NCBI GenBank assembly: GCA_905250115.1
Contig: CAJNOI010000090.1
Coordinates: forward strand, 1 to 64,000
Origin: Adineta steineri
Taxonomy: Eukaryota > Rotifera > Eurotatoria > Adinetida > Adinetidae
DNA length: 64,000 bases
Direction: 5' to 3'
The notes beneath the pieces were generated by a model, which saw only the letters and a list, made by a program, of their open reading frames with translations, searched no databases and had not been told where the DNA came from. Positions 12,454 to 22,390 of this stretch are shown one piece after another (within the stretch, counting starts at the first letter, position 1; every line of letters starts with the position of its first letter). A program made the position numbers and the translations under genes.

Positions 12454-12725
12454 TCTCTATTCTTTAAAATATCGTCTGTAATTCGATTCTAATTGAATTT
12501 ATATTTTGCGTACGATATATCTAATAAGTATGAGGTGGATGGGCAAATACAACAGGTTATAATCAGTGTGTATCGAAGAGCACATCAGTTACTTAATGCG
12601 CTTTTTTAATTGTGATACTCTTTCTTTATATACTCTCTCCGTTCTCTTTTTTTTATTCTCTTCGTTATATTTTTCTCGGTATTTTTTTCTCTTTCTCTCG
12701 TTCATTTTTTTTCTTTCTCTCGCTG

Positions 12726-12770
<45 letters not shown>

Positions 12771-12872
12771 AGAAGAAGTGCCTCTTCTTCTTTTTTTTTT
12801 TTTTTTTTTTTTACATTTGGGCAGTCTCTTGTTGATTCTGAATTTAGTTTATTATTAATTAATACAAAAATT
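12454..12872. other. Low-complexity spacer between Helitron and retroelement
   Basis: Pyrimidine-rich DNA with a (TA)n then (GA)n microsatellite at about 12727-12770 and a T run near 12791-12812. It precedes the gag ATG and probably includes the 5' untranslated or LTR part of the retroelement. I could not recognise LTR boundaries or a primer-binding site. Confidence 0.5.
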
Positions 12873-14270
12873 ATGGCACCTAAAAAGACTCCAAGTGAAA
12901 CACTTTCAATAGAAAAAGCTGTTCAACGCATTCACGAAATGTGCGTGAACAATGCAGAGCGGGTGAAGAAATTAGAAGAGCAGTATAATCAAATGTTACA
13001 GAATTTTACACAAAAACATGAAGAAATAGAAGCACGGATCGTTAATATACAAAGTCAAAATAGTGAGATGCATATGAAAACGACATCAACCTTAGAAGAA
13101 AATAAACAACAAATTGATGAAATCAAACAACAATGTAATGAAATGATGCGAATATTACATTCTTTAACTAATACAGAACAACTAGAACCAGAAAATATTC
13201 ATGAGGCTTCAAAAACGGCAAGCAATTATTTAACATCAATTCAACCAGCGTTAAATATTGCTGACCATCTAAATAACACTAGTAAATCTGTACCATCTTT
13301 TCTGACAAATGAGATTCAGACACAAAGGTCACAAACAATTATGATACCTTCACCGACGACAATACCAACTTTTTCAGGGAAATGTTTAGAAAGTCCGAAT
13401 CAATTTCTAATTCGTATTCAAGAATATACAGAGGCAGTTTACGGATGGAATCAAACTACTTTACTCTTTCATATTTCTGAATTTTTACGAGGTACCGCAT
13501 TAAATTGGTATTGTCAATTAACAGCTACTCATCAACGTCCAAAAATATGGGCAGAATTTGTCAGGTTATTTCTCTCTCAATTCAATCCCCATGTACGAAC
13601 TGTTTCTCACAAACAAGAGTGGTTACAATGTAAACAATGGGAAGATGAAACTATAAGTGAATTTTTGATTCGCTTACGCAGTATTTGGTTCGAACAAAAG
13701 CCAAAGGAAACGGAAGCTGATTTCATAAAACATTTACTGTGCAAAATGCGAAGCGATTTATTTACTATGATGGGTGTATCCCCTGGTGCTTCTCTAGATG
13801 AAATTATATTGAAGGCTCAAAAAGTTGAAGAAATTTTATATCTTCGTAATGAAGAACAACGTGTAACAGAGTATTTTAAGCAAATTTCATTTAAAGACAA
13901 TACTTTAGATACACATAAACATCGCAATGGTAATGATATTAATCATCATAAATCAACTCAATTCTCAAATTTAGAATACTCATTGAATGAACAAGATGCT
14001 TCTCCTCAACGAAACAAATATTATACAAAAGAGCAATGGAACGATGATGAATCGTCGCAAAATGCAAATTCTAACGCTCAATTTACTGTGGATCATAGTT
14101 CGTCAAAAACCTCAAATCCTATCAAATGTGGCAGCTGCGGAATTTTTGGACATTATACTAAAATTTGTCCCAATAATAATGCAAATAATTATCAATCATC
14201 AACATCAAATTCTCATTCAAAAAACGCACACGGAGCGTTGAGAGAACGGAATCTCGACGCTCATCCATAA
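12873..14270 (+). CDS. Gag-like protein with CCHC zinc knuckle
   Basis: A 465-residue protein. Residues about 10-110 are rich in Glu/Lys/Gln heptads (KKLEEQYNQMLQNF), a likely coiled coil. Residues about 165-330 match the retrotransposon gag capsid-like domain, with PTFSGKCLESPNQFLIRIQEY, RGTALNWY, FLSQFNP, EWLQCKQ and ETISEFLIRLRSIW. A CCHC zinc knuckle (CGSCGIFGHYTKIC, CX2CX4HX4C) is at residues 419-432 and should bind RNA. Start ATG 12873 has AAAATT upstream and is the first Met in the frame. The frame is intact. Gag would form the particle; the next ORF (protease) is in another frame, so ribosomal frameshifting or separate expression is needed. Confidence 0.9.
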   Translation: MAPKKTPSETLSIEKAVQRIHEMCVNNAERVKKLEEQYNQMLQNFTQKHEEIEARIVNIQSQNSEMHMKTTSTLEENKQQIDEIKQQCNEMMRILHSLTNTEQLEPENIHEASKTASNYLTSIQPALNIADHLNNTSKSVPSFLTNEIQTQRSQTIMIPSPTTIPTFSGKCLESPNQFLIRIQEYTEAVYGWNQTTLLFHISEFLRGTALNWYCQLTATHQRPKIWAEFVRLFLSQFNPHVRTVSHKQEWLQCKQWEDETISEFLIRLRSIWFEQKPKETEADFIKHLLCKMRSDLFTMMGVSPGASLDEIILKAQKVEEILYLRNEEQRVTEYFKQISFKDNTLDTHKHRNGNDINHHKSTQFSNLEYSLNEQDASPQRNKYYTKEQWNDDESSQNANSNAQFTVDHSSSKTSNPIKCGSCGIFGHYTKICPNNNANNYQSSTSNSHSKNAHGALRERNLDAHP

Positions 14271-14273
14271 AAC

Positions 14274-14686
14274 AATCCGTTAGAATTAAACCCCAAATTT
14301 GTACAGTTAATTTTCTCAAGCTCAATCCTCTTATAGTTTCAGGAAAAGTGGCTGAAATACCAATCCTTTTACTCATTGATTCAGGATCATCATTAACACT
14401 CATTAACAAAAGATTCTTTTCAAAACTACCTTATTATCTTCGTGAACAGGCCCGACCTTCTCCACCTTCTCTATCTCTTCAATTATCGAATAGGTCTCAC
14501 CTAAAAATCCAATATGTGCTCTCATTATCTATAACTATTTCAAATTCTACCCGTTGTCACACAGTTTATGTTGTTCCTCTCTTATCTCGGTTATGTATCA
14601 TTGGAAATGATTTTATACAATTACATGATTTGCAGATAGATGGACGACAACAGATTGCGCACTTCAAAAGTTCACAAGATCACTAA
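14274..14686 (+). CDS. Retroviral-type aspartic protease fragment
   Basis: Open from about 14274 (upstream of any ATG), in a frame different from gag. It shows the active-site motif LLIDSGSSLTLI and the downstream flap/C-terminal motif RLCIIGNDFIQLHDLQID, typical of clan AA retropepsins, which cleave Gag-Pol as dimers. It ends at a stop at 14686, where a complete pol would continue into reverse transcriptase. The absence of an ATG before the core suggests expression as a frameshift product of gag. Confidence 0.8.
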
Positions 14687-14689
14687 TTA

Positions 14690-15563
14690 AAAAATGAACA
14701 AAAGGCCTAAATTAAAAGAGCAGATGTTTGTCTGGCAGTTTCCTTTTGCAACTATCTCTACCTTTAAACTTGATTATTTTTTAATCTTCTTTTAATTTAT
14801 TTTAATTTTTCTTCTTCTATTTTTTACTCTTAGGATCTCTTCCGTCACAGCTTCGTATAATAAACAAAAATAAAACAACGGCCCACATTTAAAGAATAAA
14901 CGCTCCATCTTCAGAAAATGAACGTATGTATATGTATAAATGAAAGTTTTTATAAGTAATAAAAAAAAAAGATCAACAATTGAATGATATGCGCTTCAAG
15001 TTAAAAGATATGATCGTATATATGTGGATATGTGAAGGATTTTATGAATTAAAAAAATTGATCAACGATTGAACGATGTATAGTTGGAGTGAAAAGAAAT
15101 GATCATATATATGTGTATATATGAAGATTTATACGAATTAAAAAAATTGATCAGCGATTGAACGATATGTACTTCAAGTAAAAGAATGATTATACATATG
15201 TGTATATACGAAGGTTTTTATGAATTAAAAAAAAAGATGAACGATTGAACGATATATACTTTACGTAAAAGAAATGATCGTATATATGTGTATATATGAA
15301 GATTTTTATGAGTTATAAAACAAAAGAAATAATCGTATCTGTGTGTATATATGAAGGTTTTTACGAATTACGAAATAAAAGAAATGACCGTATGTGTGTA
15401 TATATAGATGAGGGATATCGCGAGTTATGAGACAGTGTTTAACAATTGAACATTAACAAGTGAACGGTATATATATTATAAATTTATAAGAACAATCCTT
15501 TTGAAGAAGAATATTACCAAATAAAAGAAGATTAAAGTCGTATAAAATAGAACAATTAATCTA
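14690..15563 (+). repeat. Tandem array (85-91-bp, then ~55-bp units) between protease and env
   Basis: The motif GATCGTATATATGTGTATAT or close variants recurs at about 15011, 15102, 15187, 15275, 15330 and 15385, within units that also contain GAAGGTTTTTATGAATTAAAAAAA and GATCAACGATTGAACGATAT. Spacing is 85-91 bp for the first units and about 55 bp for the last ones. Upstream (14700-14870) is pyrimidine-rich sequence ending in TTTTTTACTCTTAG, a possible 3' splice site that could serve an env-encoding spliced RNA. No coding sequence is seen. Confidence 0.75.
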
Positions 15564-17384
15564 ATGGCACGTATTAATTTGCCAACTGTTTTAATTTTAA
15601 CAATTACTCTCACAAAACTCTCCAAATCAGATGATTTGATTATAGCAAGACAGAATATTGTTCATCCAACTTCTGGACTTATATTACAATATAAATCAGA
15701 TTACAGACCAGCAAACAAAATTGTCACATTTTCGACACTCATTCCAATGGTAGCAGATATGTGCTACTTGATTCCGATTTCTGGTTTAAAAAAAATCGCA
15801 CGATGTAATTTAACTACCAATGTGATGAATTTTATTAATCGTGATGTAACTCGCCCAGAAAAAATTGAAATAAGAATGAGAACTAAAAGATTTCTCACTG
15901 ATATTATTTCTATTGGTGTGAGCGGCGCAGCTCTGGCCCTAGGCGCCGTAAATGTGTACCAAAATGCGAATTTAAAGAATCAAATGGAGATAGTAAAACA
16001 ATCGTATGTAACACTTCAGCAAGCTGAATACACACACAAAGCTCAAATTCTACAACTTACACAAGGTGAACTAAAACTAGCTATGGAACTGAACGATACA
16101 CAACAAGCTATTAGTCGAACAATGGAACTTGTCAATGAACATTCGGAGACAATACGAAATCATGATGAAGCTATACGAAAAATTGGCGAATTCTCAGCTT
16201 CAATTAACAGTAAACTCGATGCATTTATGCATGCTGTAGAAGGTCACATTTTACACACCTCAATTGAAGATATTCTAAGAGGTAAGCCTAATTTAGACTT
16301 CATTCACCACAATGACATGCCGAAAGCTATTGAACTTATAACACAAGCAATAAATATTTCATTAGAAGAAAGTAATAGTTCAATATCATTAGTGGACTTA
16401 GTAATCCGACTACTCGTTGAACAAGAAATTTCTTTTATTCCTACAACTCAATTAACAGCGTCACCCTTTGGTGTTATAATCGGACAACTAGCAATTACAT
16501 CGTTCTTTGCAGCCTCTAGTTATGATGAAAAGCCATTTTTTGTTTATGAACCAATACCAATTCCCTTTAACTATGCAAATAAACGTGTTAGACTTGCTCA
16601 AATGCCTGCTTATATAGGAATTCATCCAGATTCTCGTCAATTTGTTCGCTGGTCTCGAGAAGAAGCAGCACCTTGCTATTTTGAGTTAATGACATCATGC
16701 CGTACAACACCAGCTATTCAAAAAGATCCTGAGCATACATGTATCTTCCAAATTTTAACTGGTAAACCACTAACGGCATGTCGAATTGAACCTTATGCAG
16801 AACCAGTATTTGTACGTAGAATAGGACATTATTGGGCTGTCTCTAGTGACTCTAGTACCAAGTGTCATTCAGCTAAAATTCCAAATTCAGATCAATATGA
16901 AGTAATGGATAACCATGCGATTACTCTACCGCCTATTGCATTAATTGCTAGCACTGACTCGACGCCTTTATCGTGCGATCTGTTTTATTTGCCAGGACTT
17001 CCAGTCCAATTGGGATCAAAAATTGTTATATACCAAAACACAACAATTAATCACATTGATGAAAGACTAATTGATTTACACTCTTTAATTCATAATAATA
17101 GTATCAAATGGGAGAAGTTACTCTATATTCCATCTCATATCCAGACTATAATCGACTTTATTACTAACACAACTCAACCTCCTACAATCCTCTTTTGGGG
17201 ACGTTTCCAAACGCATTCAACACTTTCCTTTATCATTATATTGATAGGAATAATATTTCTACTGGTTAGTTTCCAGATTGCTTACTTCCGTTTCAAACAG
17301 AATCGTAAAACAAAAGTTAAAATTAGCATCCCATCATGGAAAACACTAGAACAAGCCGAACAACTAGCATCCCAGAACTCATAA
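15564..17384 (+). CDS. Env-like class I fusion glycoprotein of a retroelement
   Basis: A 606-residue intact frame with the layout of a membrane fusion protein: an N-terminal hydrophobic signal (residues 1-19), a basic furin-type site RTKR at 106-109, directly followed by a Gly/Ala-rich hydrophobic fusion-peptide-like stretch (110-130), a long helical heptad region (about 135-225), a Cys-containing ectodomain, one transmembrane segment near 553-577 and a short basic cytoplasmic tail. Several N-x-S/T sites occur. This resembles F/Env-type proteins carried by envelope-bearing retroelements. Its presence suggests capacity for infection-like movement at some time; function today is unknown. A-rich codon use matches the gag ORF. 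Confidence 0.8.
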   Translation: MARINLPTVLILTITLTKLSKSDDLIIARQNIVHPTSGLILQYKSDYRPANKIVTFSTLIPMVADMCYLIPISGLKKIARCNLTTNVMNFINRDVTRPEKIEIRMRTKRFLTDIISIGVSGAALALGAVNVYQNANLKNQMEIVKQSYVTLQQAEYTHKAQILQLTQGELKLAMELNDTQQAISRTMELVNEHSETIRNHDEAIRKIGEFSASINSKLDAFMHAVEGHILHTSIEDILRGKPNLDFIHHNDMPKAIELITQAINISLEESNSSISLVDLVIRLLVEQEISFIPTTQLTASPFGVIIGQLAITSFFAASSYDEKPFFVYEPIPIPFNYANKRVRLAQMPAYIGIHPDSRQFVRWSREEAAPCYFELMTSCRTTPAIQKDPEHTCIFQILTGKPLTACRIEPYAEPVFVRRIGHYWAVSSDSSTKCHSAKIPNSDQYEVMDNHAITLPPIALIASTDSTPLSCDLFYLPGLPVQLGSKIVIYQNTTINHIDERLIDLHSLIHNNSIKWEKLLYIPSHIQTIIDFITNTTQPPTILFWGRFQTHSTLSFIIILIGIIFLLVSFQIAYFRFKQNRKTKVKISIPSWKTLEQAEQLASQNS

Positions 17385-18640
17385 TAATATTCAATTATCT
17401 CACAATTTCACAAATATTCAATTGACTTCTTTTCCTAACTCATGACTCATATTAGTCTTGCTCAGCGTTAACATTTTTCTTTCGTATTTGTGTTTCTTTC
17501 CAAATTATTGTCTGCAATTTTTTATTAAATGCAATTTTTGTTTTATTCAATTCTTTCTCTTTAGGGTGGGTGTGACTGCTAGCTACGGTTCGTGTGCGTG
17601 TGGGTGTGAGCGCTTGTAGGTTACGATGGGTCTGGGTTCTTGTAGGTGAATGTCAATCTAGATCTATATACCGAGTGGGTGTAGATAAATGTGGATGCGA
17701 ATGCGTGTGGGTGGATGTAGGTGTCGGTCAGAGTATGCGTCTTGCCGTCCATCAAATTCGGACGGAAGGGGGGGGGGGCGGTTGTAGGCATAGGTTCACA
17801 TGGGAGGATGTCGTTTTTGATGTGAGTATGGATTTGACAGTGGTTGGCTGTGGCTGCGTATAAGTCTGACAATGGAACTGAGCATACAACCAATTAATGA
17901 GGGGGGGGGGTCCGGTGTGGTACAAAATCTGCGTAGTTGGACGTCATTTTGGATCTGAGGTAATTGTTCGGGAGTTCATAAGCTGTGCGTGAATGTTAGT
18001 ACCTGTGCGCGCGGGTGTATACCGGACGGGTCTACGCGTATGTAAACCAACGTATACACCTGAATATGCACATTGCACAAAATAGACATCGGTCTGACTG
18101 TGAGTTCAGGATGGGCCATGACTGTCGGTGGGCGCGTGCACTTCAATTTAGGTCCACCTGTAACTATGGGTGTCTGCACATTTAGATATGGGTGCGCGCC
18201 AAAGCATGAGCCTGGGTGGCAACCATCTGTATATTTCAGTGCGCGTGTGTGTGCGTAAATGAATGCGTACGGTGGCGCCTGAAGCGAAACCGCCAACGCT
18301 TAACACATCACTATATATACATACGAATTAAAGTCAATATTCATGCATGCCCAACCCATCGTTCTATAAGAAACCGCCTCAAAACTTCCTGGCACAAACT
18401 AACTAACATTCCAAACCCAAGAGGCCGTAAATAAGAATATACAAAGCCGAAAACACAGCTTCCACAAAATCACCCAAACGAATCACGTCAATCCGCCAGT
18501 CGAAACCGCAACACCATCTAACGGCCAACGCCCACACGTCATCTGCACCACAAACCCGCCCCAAGTAGAATCGCCGTATACATACGCTATAGCAACGATC
18601 CGACCAGGAGCAATCAATCACATTCGAACCCATTTAACCA
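17385..18640. other. G/T-rich, then GC-richer island without a recognisable gene
   Basis: From about 17565 base composition changes sharply: degenerate GTGGGTGTG-type sequence with G runs of nine at 17769 and 17902, followed by unusually GC-rich DNA to about 18640. Open frames on both strands here are products of low-complexity composition (Gly, Val, Trp, Cys, His, Pro-rich) and have no domain or splice support. The beginning (CTTTAGGGTGGGTGTGA) resembles an arm of the short palindromes seen elsewhere in the window. Possibly old subtelomeric or satellite DNA. Confidence 0.5.
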
Positions 18641-18644
18641 CATT

Positions 18645-18945
18645 CACCATTCAACCAAGAAACCACATTTCACCGACTTGTGACCAATTCCACCCACACC
18701 CACCCACTAGTGATCCATTTACTGACTTCTGACCCACTTGTGGCTCATTTACCCACTTTGAGCCATTCCACCCATACCCATCCACTTTAACCCATTTACC
18801 CACTTCTGACCCATTTCGCACACTTCCACCCAAAATACCAACTTTTGACCCATTTCACCCAGTTCCACCCAAAATACCCACTTTTGACCCATTTCGCCCA
18901 AAATACCCACTTTTGACCCATTTCACCCACTTCTGACCTATTTTA
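18645..18945. repeat. Degenerate ~20-bp tandem repeat (CCCACTTNTGACCCATTT)
   Basis: About a dozen variants of CCCACTTTTGACCCATTT with spacers such as CGCCCAAAATA or CACCCAGTTCCA. No coding potential. Confidence 0.75.
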
Positions 18946-19104
18946 GCCAAACTCGCTGTGTTAGACCCGCACTGGTATATTTATATTTTGGAAGTAGATG
19001 TTTTTTTTGTTTTTTTGACCTTTGACCTGCCACAAACAGACAAACTAATTTAATTCATACAACTCTCTCTACAGTCGAGGGAATATTCTAGATAATAATA
19101 TACA

Positions 19105-19815
19105 ATTATTAAAACAGATTGAAGATGAACACACAGTGTGTATTCTGCTCTATGCAATGCGGGAGTAGCTGTTGTTCACAATGTAGTCGAATGAGTCGTG
19201 GTCAAAAATTTTCTCAATTCCTTCAGCGTCTCGACAAATGTTCTCAAAGTATAATGCCCTATGACGAGATTGCTACCCTCGTACAAAGTATTCGGCAAGT
19301 GAGTTATTTAAAATACTAATTTATTTACAAACAAAGTTTTGAAAGTTGAATCAATTATGATACCATATGAATTCCGACCAAATCAAGTTTTCGATCCGAA
19401 AAAACATATGTTAGATGTAATAGCCATGCAATATCTTGAATAGGCTACTATTGATGTACATCATCTTGTCCCAGCCGATGTCATTGCCGATGGAAATTGT
19501 TTATATCATTCCGTTGTTCTTCTAATGAATAATCCAGCAGTAACATGGAGTGAATTACGAGGTATATAAATCTTTTTCAATTGTTTTACTACACAACTTG
19601 CTTCTTGATATTTATTTTAGTTCGAACAGTAATAGAACTTATTACGAACGCGACTTATTATTCAAATACGTACTCACATTGCGTCGGACGTTTAATATTG
19701 CAATTCAAGCTATGTGCAGAAAGTCTACATTTTCGGAATTGTATGAAATTACTGCATTATGCAATATACTTAAATGTAACATACGGAGTATTTATCCAAA
19801 AATTGATCTTCGAGA
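19105..19815 (+). pseudogene. Truncated second Helitron copy: Cys head and OTU exons
   Basis: Plus-strand exons parallel those at 12.1-11.4 kb: MNTQCVFCSMQCGSSCCSQC, then after a short intron DPKKHMLDVIAMQYLE and the OTU motif VIADGNCLYHSVVLLMNN, then after an intron ending TTTTAG a third exon with STFSELYEITALCNILKCNI and IYPKID. Intron positions agree with the first copy, but amino acid identity is only partial, so this is a diverged paralogue, not a recent duplicate. It carries an in-frame TAG at about 19441 and ends abruptly at 19815, where the G-rich tract begins. The rest of the OTU domain, Rep and helicase are absent. Confidence 0.8.
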
Positions 19816-19922
19816 TGGGTGGGTGTGGGTGTGGGTGTGGGTGGATGGGTGTGGGTGGGTGGGTGGGTGTGGGTGGGTGGGTGGGTGTGGGTGGGTGGGT
19901 GTGGGTGGGTGGGTGGGTGTGG
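19816..19922 (+). repeat. Telomere-like TGTGGG/TGGG tract
   Basis: About 107 bp of GGGTGTGGGTGTGGGTG mixed with GGGTGGGT, with the G-rich strand on plus. As I recall the literature, bdelloid telomeres consist of TGTGGG repeats. It directly abuts the broken Helitron fragment. Confidence 0.8.
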
Positions 19923-21135
19923 ATTTTACTTCCTTCCTTTATTCATACCCCACACCCACCGTTAGGCATGCACCAGTACAGTCCGACTGGGGCTTACCCG
20001 GACCGAGTATATATTTTAGTGAATTTATTATGTTCATCCGTTTCAACTTGCGCTATTTCCAAGGGGAAAAGCGAGACTTTATGTACTTCTGTAGTTCCTT
20101 TGTAGTCGCCTCGTACTCTCTTTGTAGTTCCATTGTACTCTCTTATATTTCGATCATACTCTTCTCGTACTCCCATTATACTCTCAGTCTACTTCCTTAT
20201 ACTTGCTTGTACTGATCTATCCTTTACCCTAGTTTAACAGTACTTCATTCATATTTTACTGTGCTTTGATTATATATCGCTGATATGAAACTAGATTTTT
20301 TTATTACCTGTTTTAGAAAATTTCAAGGAAAGGTACAATAATTTTTGATTTCTCTGAGTTCTTTAATCGTCACTAAGTTTGCATGGTTAGTGTTAATACT
20401 GATCAATCGGAAGTATGAGGATCTAATCTTTATCAATAGAAATGCGTACTTTTTTTAAAATAAAAATCTGATTGAATGAAACGTATTTTTTATGAAAAAT
20501 ATTTACTTTTTGTTTTATCGCTCGGTCATTCAAGTCTAAATTTTCTGCTATAGAAATAGTAAGTATACAATTTTTTTTCAAATGGAAAATTAATAACAGT
20601 TGTCACACAAAAACAATATAAAAGAAGTTATGTCTTCCTATTTCATGACTGTGAGTCCACTATTAAAATAAAAGAGATTTGTATCATCTTTATAGAAGCC
20701 TTATCTTCGAAAGCTAATTCTAGTAATCATGGATAGTAATGTACTTTGCAATCGTCACTTCAATCAGTTAGAATGTTTTAACTGCTGTTTAGATCCTAAA
20801 TATTGCAAGAAAGCTTTTAAATCATACTTTGTTATAGAGAAATTTAGTTGAAACTCTAAAGTTAAATAAATCTGATATGCGTGCTTCAAAAGGATATATA
20901 TATAAAGTCAAATAACTGAAAGTGGAATGTTCACAACTAGTTTATAAAGTACATTTTACTTCATAAATCTAAAAGCTAAGTTTATTTTTCCAAAGAAGAG
21001 ACACGTGTTAAAGTTTAAATAAATTACTAATACCAAAATACCTATATTAATCTAATTGTTACATAAAAATAAATACCGTATAAAATAACACAGAATATGA
21101 AAATGAAATATAAATTCAAAAATAACATTAAAAAA
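19923..21135. other. No gene seen; degenerate GTACTC repeats at the start
   Basis: 19925-20000 continues with CCCCACACCCACC and moderately GC-rich DNA. 20085-20215 holds degenerate repeats of the form TTGTACTCTC/TTTGTAGTTCC. The remainder to 21135 is AT-rich without exons I can support. Confidence 0.5.
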
Positions 21136-21141
21136 TCTAAT

Positions 21142-22092
21142 CTATACGTTTTTCAATTGAACACGTTGAACACGATCACAAGATAGACGAGTTTGTCTAT
21201 CTTGTAGATACCAAGTAGCAGTTGACTTATGTAAAAACATCTTCTTATTATGAACATTAATGGAAAAGTATTTATGTGCATTTGATGTCGAAATAGAATC
21301 AGTTAGTCGAAGCCCTAAAATGATACAAATAAAACGTCACTTAGAATGTTAAAATAGAACAAATTATTATTGAAGTGAAGAAAATTCAGTCTGTTGAACC
21401 GTTGTGAACTCACAACCATTCTTATGTTAGTTTTTCTGTCATATTAATTGATTTCAAGACTTAAGTTTTTAAATACAAGCAATTGACGAGCAGTATAATA
21501 TATATTATGTGCTTTCGTTTACATGCTGACAAGTAACTTCCGAAAACTATAGTTGCCTTCAGTAATTAGATACTCTATCACTAGTTTAAATTTTTACATG
21601 ATGAAATTATAGCGACGATCAATCATACAAACAAAGTATTTTTAACGAATAAACAAGTTTATATAATGCATTTATAACGTTGTTATATATTAATAGGTTC
21701 GATAGTTTGACGAATAATAAGAAAGAATTGAAAGAAATAGATGACTAGTTTACATTTTATGACACCCCTTCACATCTCTGTATGATTTTGCACAAATTCC
21801 TATTATCAGCAAATATATATATATAAACTATACAATATAAAATGTATTGCATAATCACTATACCAAGAATTTTTTTTAGAATACATATACTTTAGTAAGC
21901 ACCTGAGTATGATGTTGCTTTTAGTTTTTCAAAGCTAGATGTTGGTTGTGAATCATCATCAGATGAATAATAATCATAAACATTTTCATTCAATTCTGCA
22001 ACATCTTGATCAAGACAATCTTCTACATCGCCATCCTCTGCATGATCATCTTCTTCAAAACCATTTTCATCTATACTTTCTTCTTCAAAACT
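21142..22092 (-). pseudogene. 3' part of an unidentified acidic protein gene, 5'-truncated
   Basis: Two exons on minus: 22092-21903, encoding a strongly acidic stretch (ENGFEEDDHAEDGDVEDCL, then YDYYSSDDDSQPTSSFEKL), and 21314-21142, encoding GLRLTDSISTSNAHKYFSI, FLHKSTATWYLQDRQTRLS and a terminus RVQLKNV with a stop. The proposed intron (580 bp; weak donor GTGCTT, acceptor ATTTTAG) keeps phase. The upstream end runs into the TGTGGG tract at 22093, beyond which the frame encodes only Thr/His/Pro repeats, so the 5' part of the gene is missing. I do not recognise the family. The last exon looks like a small conserved C-terminal domain. Confidence 0.45.
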
Positions 22093-22262
22093 AGGGTGTG
22101 GGTGTGGGTGTGGGTGGTGGATGGATGGGTGGGTGTGGGTGTGGGTGTGGGTGTGGGTGGGTAGATGTGAGTGTGGGTGTGAGTGTTGGTGTGGGTATAG
22201 GTGAGGGCGAGGGTGTGGGTGGGTGTGGGTTTGGGTGTGTGAGTGAGTGTGGGTGGGTGAGG
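22093..22262 (+). repeat. Telomere-like TGTGGG tract
   Basis: Roughly 170 bp of GGGTGTGGGTGTGGG, GGGTGGGT, GTGGATGGATG and GTGAGTGTGGG variants, G-rich on the plus strand like the tract at 19.8 kb. It truncates the minus-strand exon to its left and is followed by the left end of the 8.7-kb element. Confidence 0.8.
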
Positions 22263-22390
22263 TCATGGCAAATCTCAAATTGGTACCAATTTCTACTAAA
22301 TATCTGACTGCTGATATCTGATTTTTCAGAAAGAAACCAGATATTTACCTTCATGTATCTTTTATAGACATCAGCAGACCACAGATATCA

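Larger units (their letters stand above)
12873..17384 (+). mobile_element. LTR-retroelement-like gag-protease-env unit lacking RT, RNase H and integrase
   Basis: Three open frames on one strand: gag (12873), an aspartic protease in another frame (about 14274) and an env-like glycoprotein (15564). The 877 bases between protease and env hold no reverse transcriptase, RNase H or integrase motif in any frame, but carry a tandem array. The ORFs are not obviously decayed. Bdelloid LTR elements with an extra env-like ORF are known from the literature. A unit with env and no pol could be a deletion derivative mobilised in trans. LTRs were sought by eye around 12.45-12.87 and 17.38-17.57 kb and not found. 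Confidence 0.7.

Noticed and set aside
12566..12835. 89-codon ORF rich in Phe, Leu and Glu/Arg
   Set aside because: Translation of pyrimidine tracts and a (TA)n(GA)n microsatellite.
14158..14409. Minus-strand ORF across the gag/protease junction
   Set aside because: Antisense shadow of conserved gag and protease coding sequence.
12454..17570. LTRs flanking the gag-protease-env unit
   Set aside because: Compared 12450-12870 with 17385-17570 by eye and found no convincing direct repeat; a computed self-alignment would decide.
17594..18434. Several Val/Gly/Cys-rich ORFs in the G-rich island
   Set aside because: Low-complexity composition with open frames on both strands; no homologous motif.
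19550..20215. 221-codon ORF running through the TGTGGG tract (VWVWVDGCGW repeats)
   Set aside because: Only its middle (the third OTU exon) is genuine; the rest is intron and telomere-like repeat.
22091..22354. Thr/His/Pro repeat ORF on minus
   Set aside because: Translation of the telomere-like tract; only the acidic part before 22092 looks coding.
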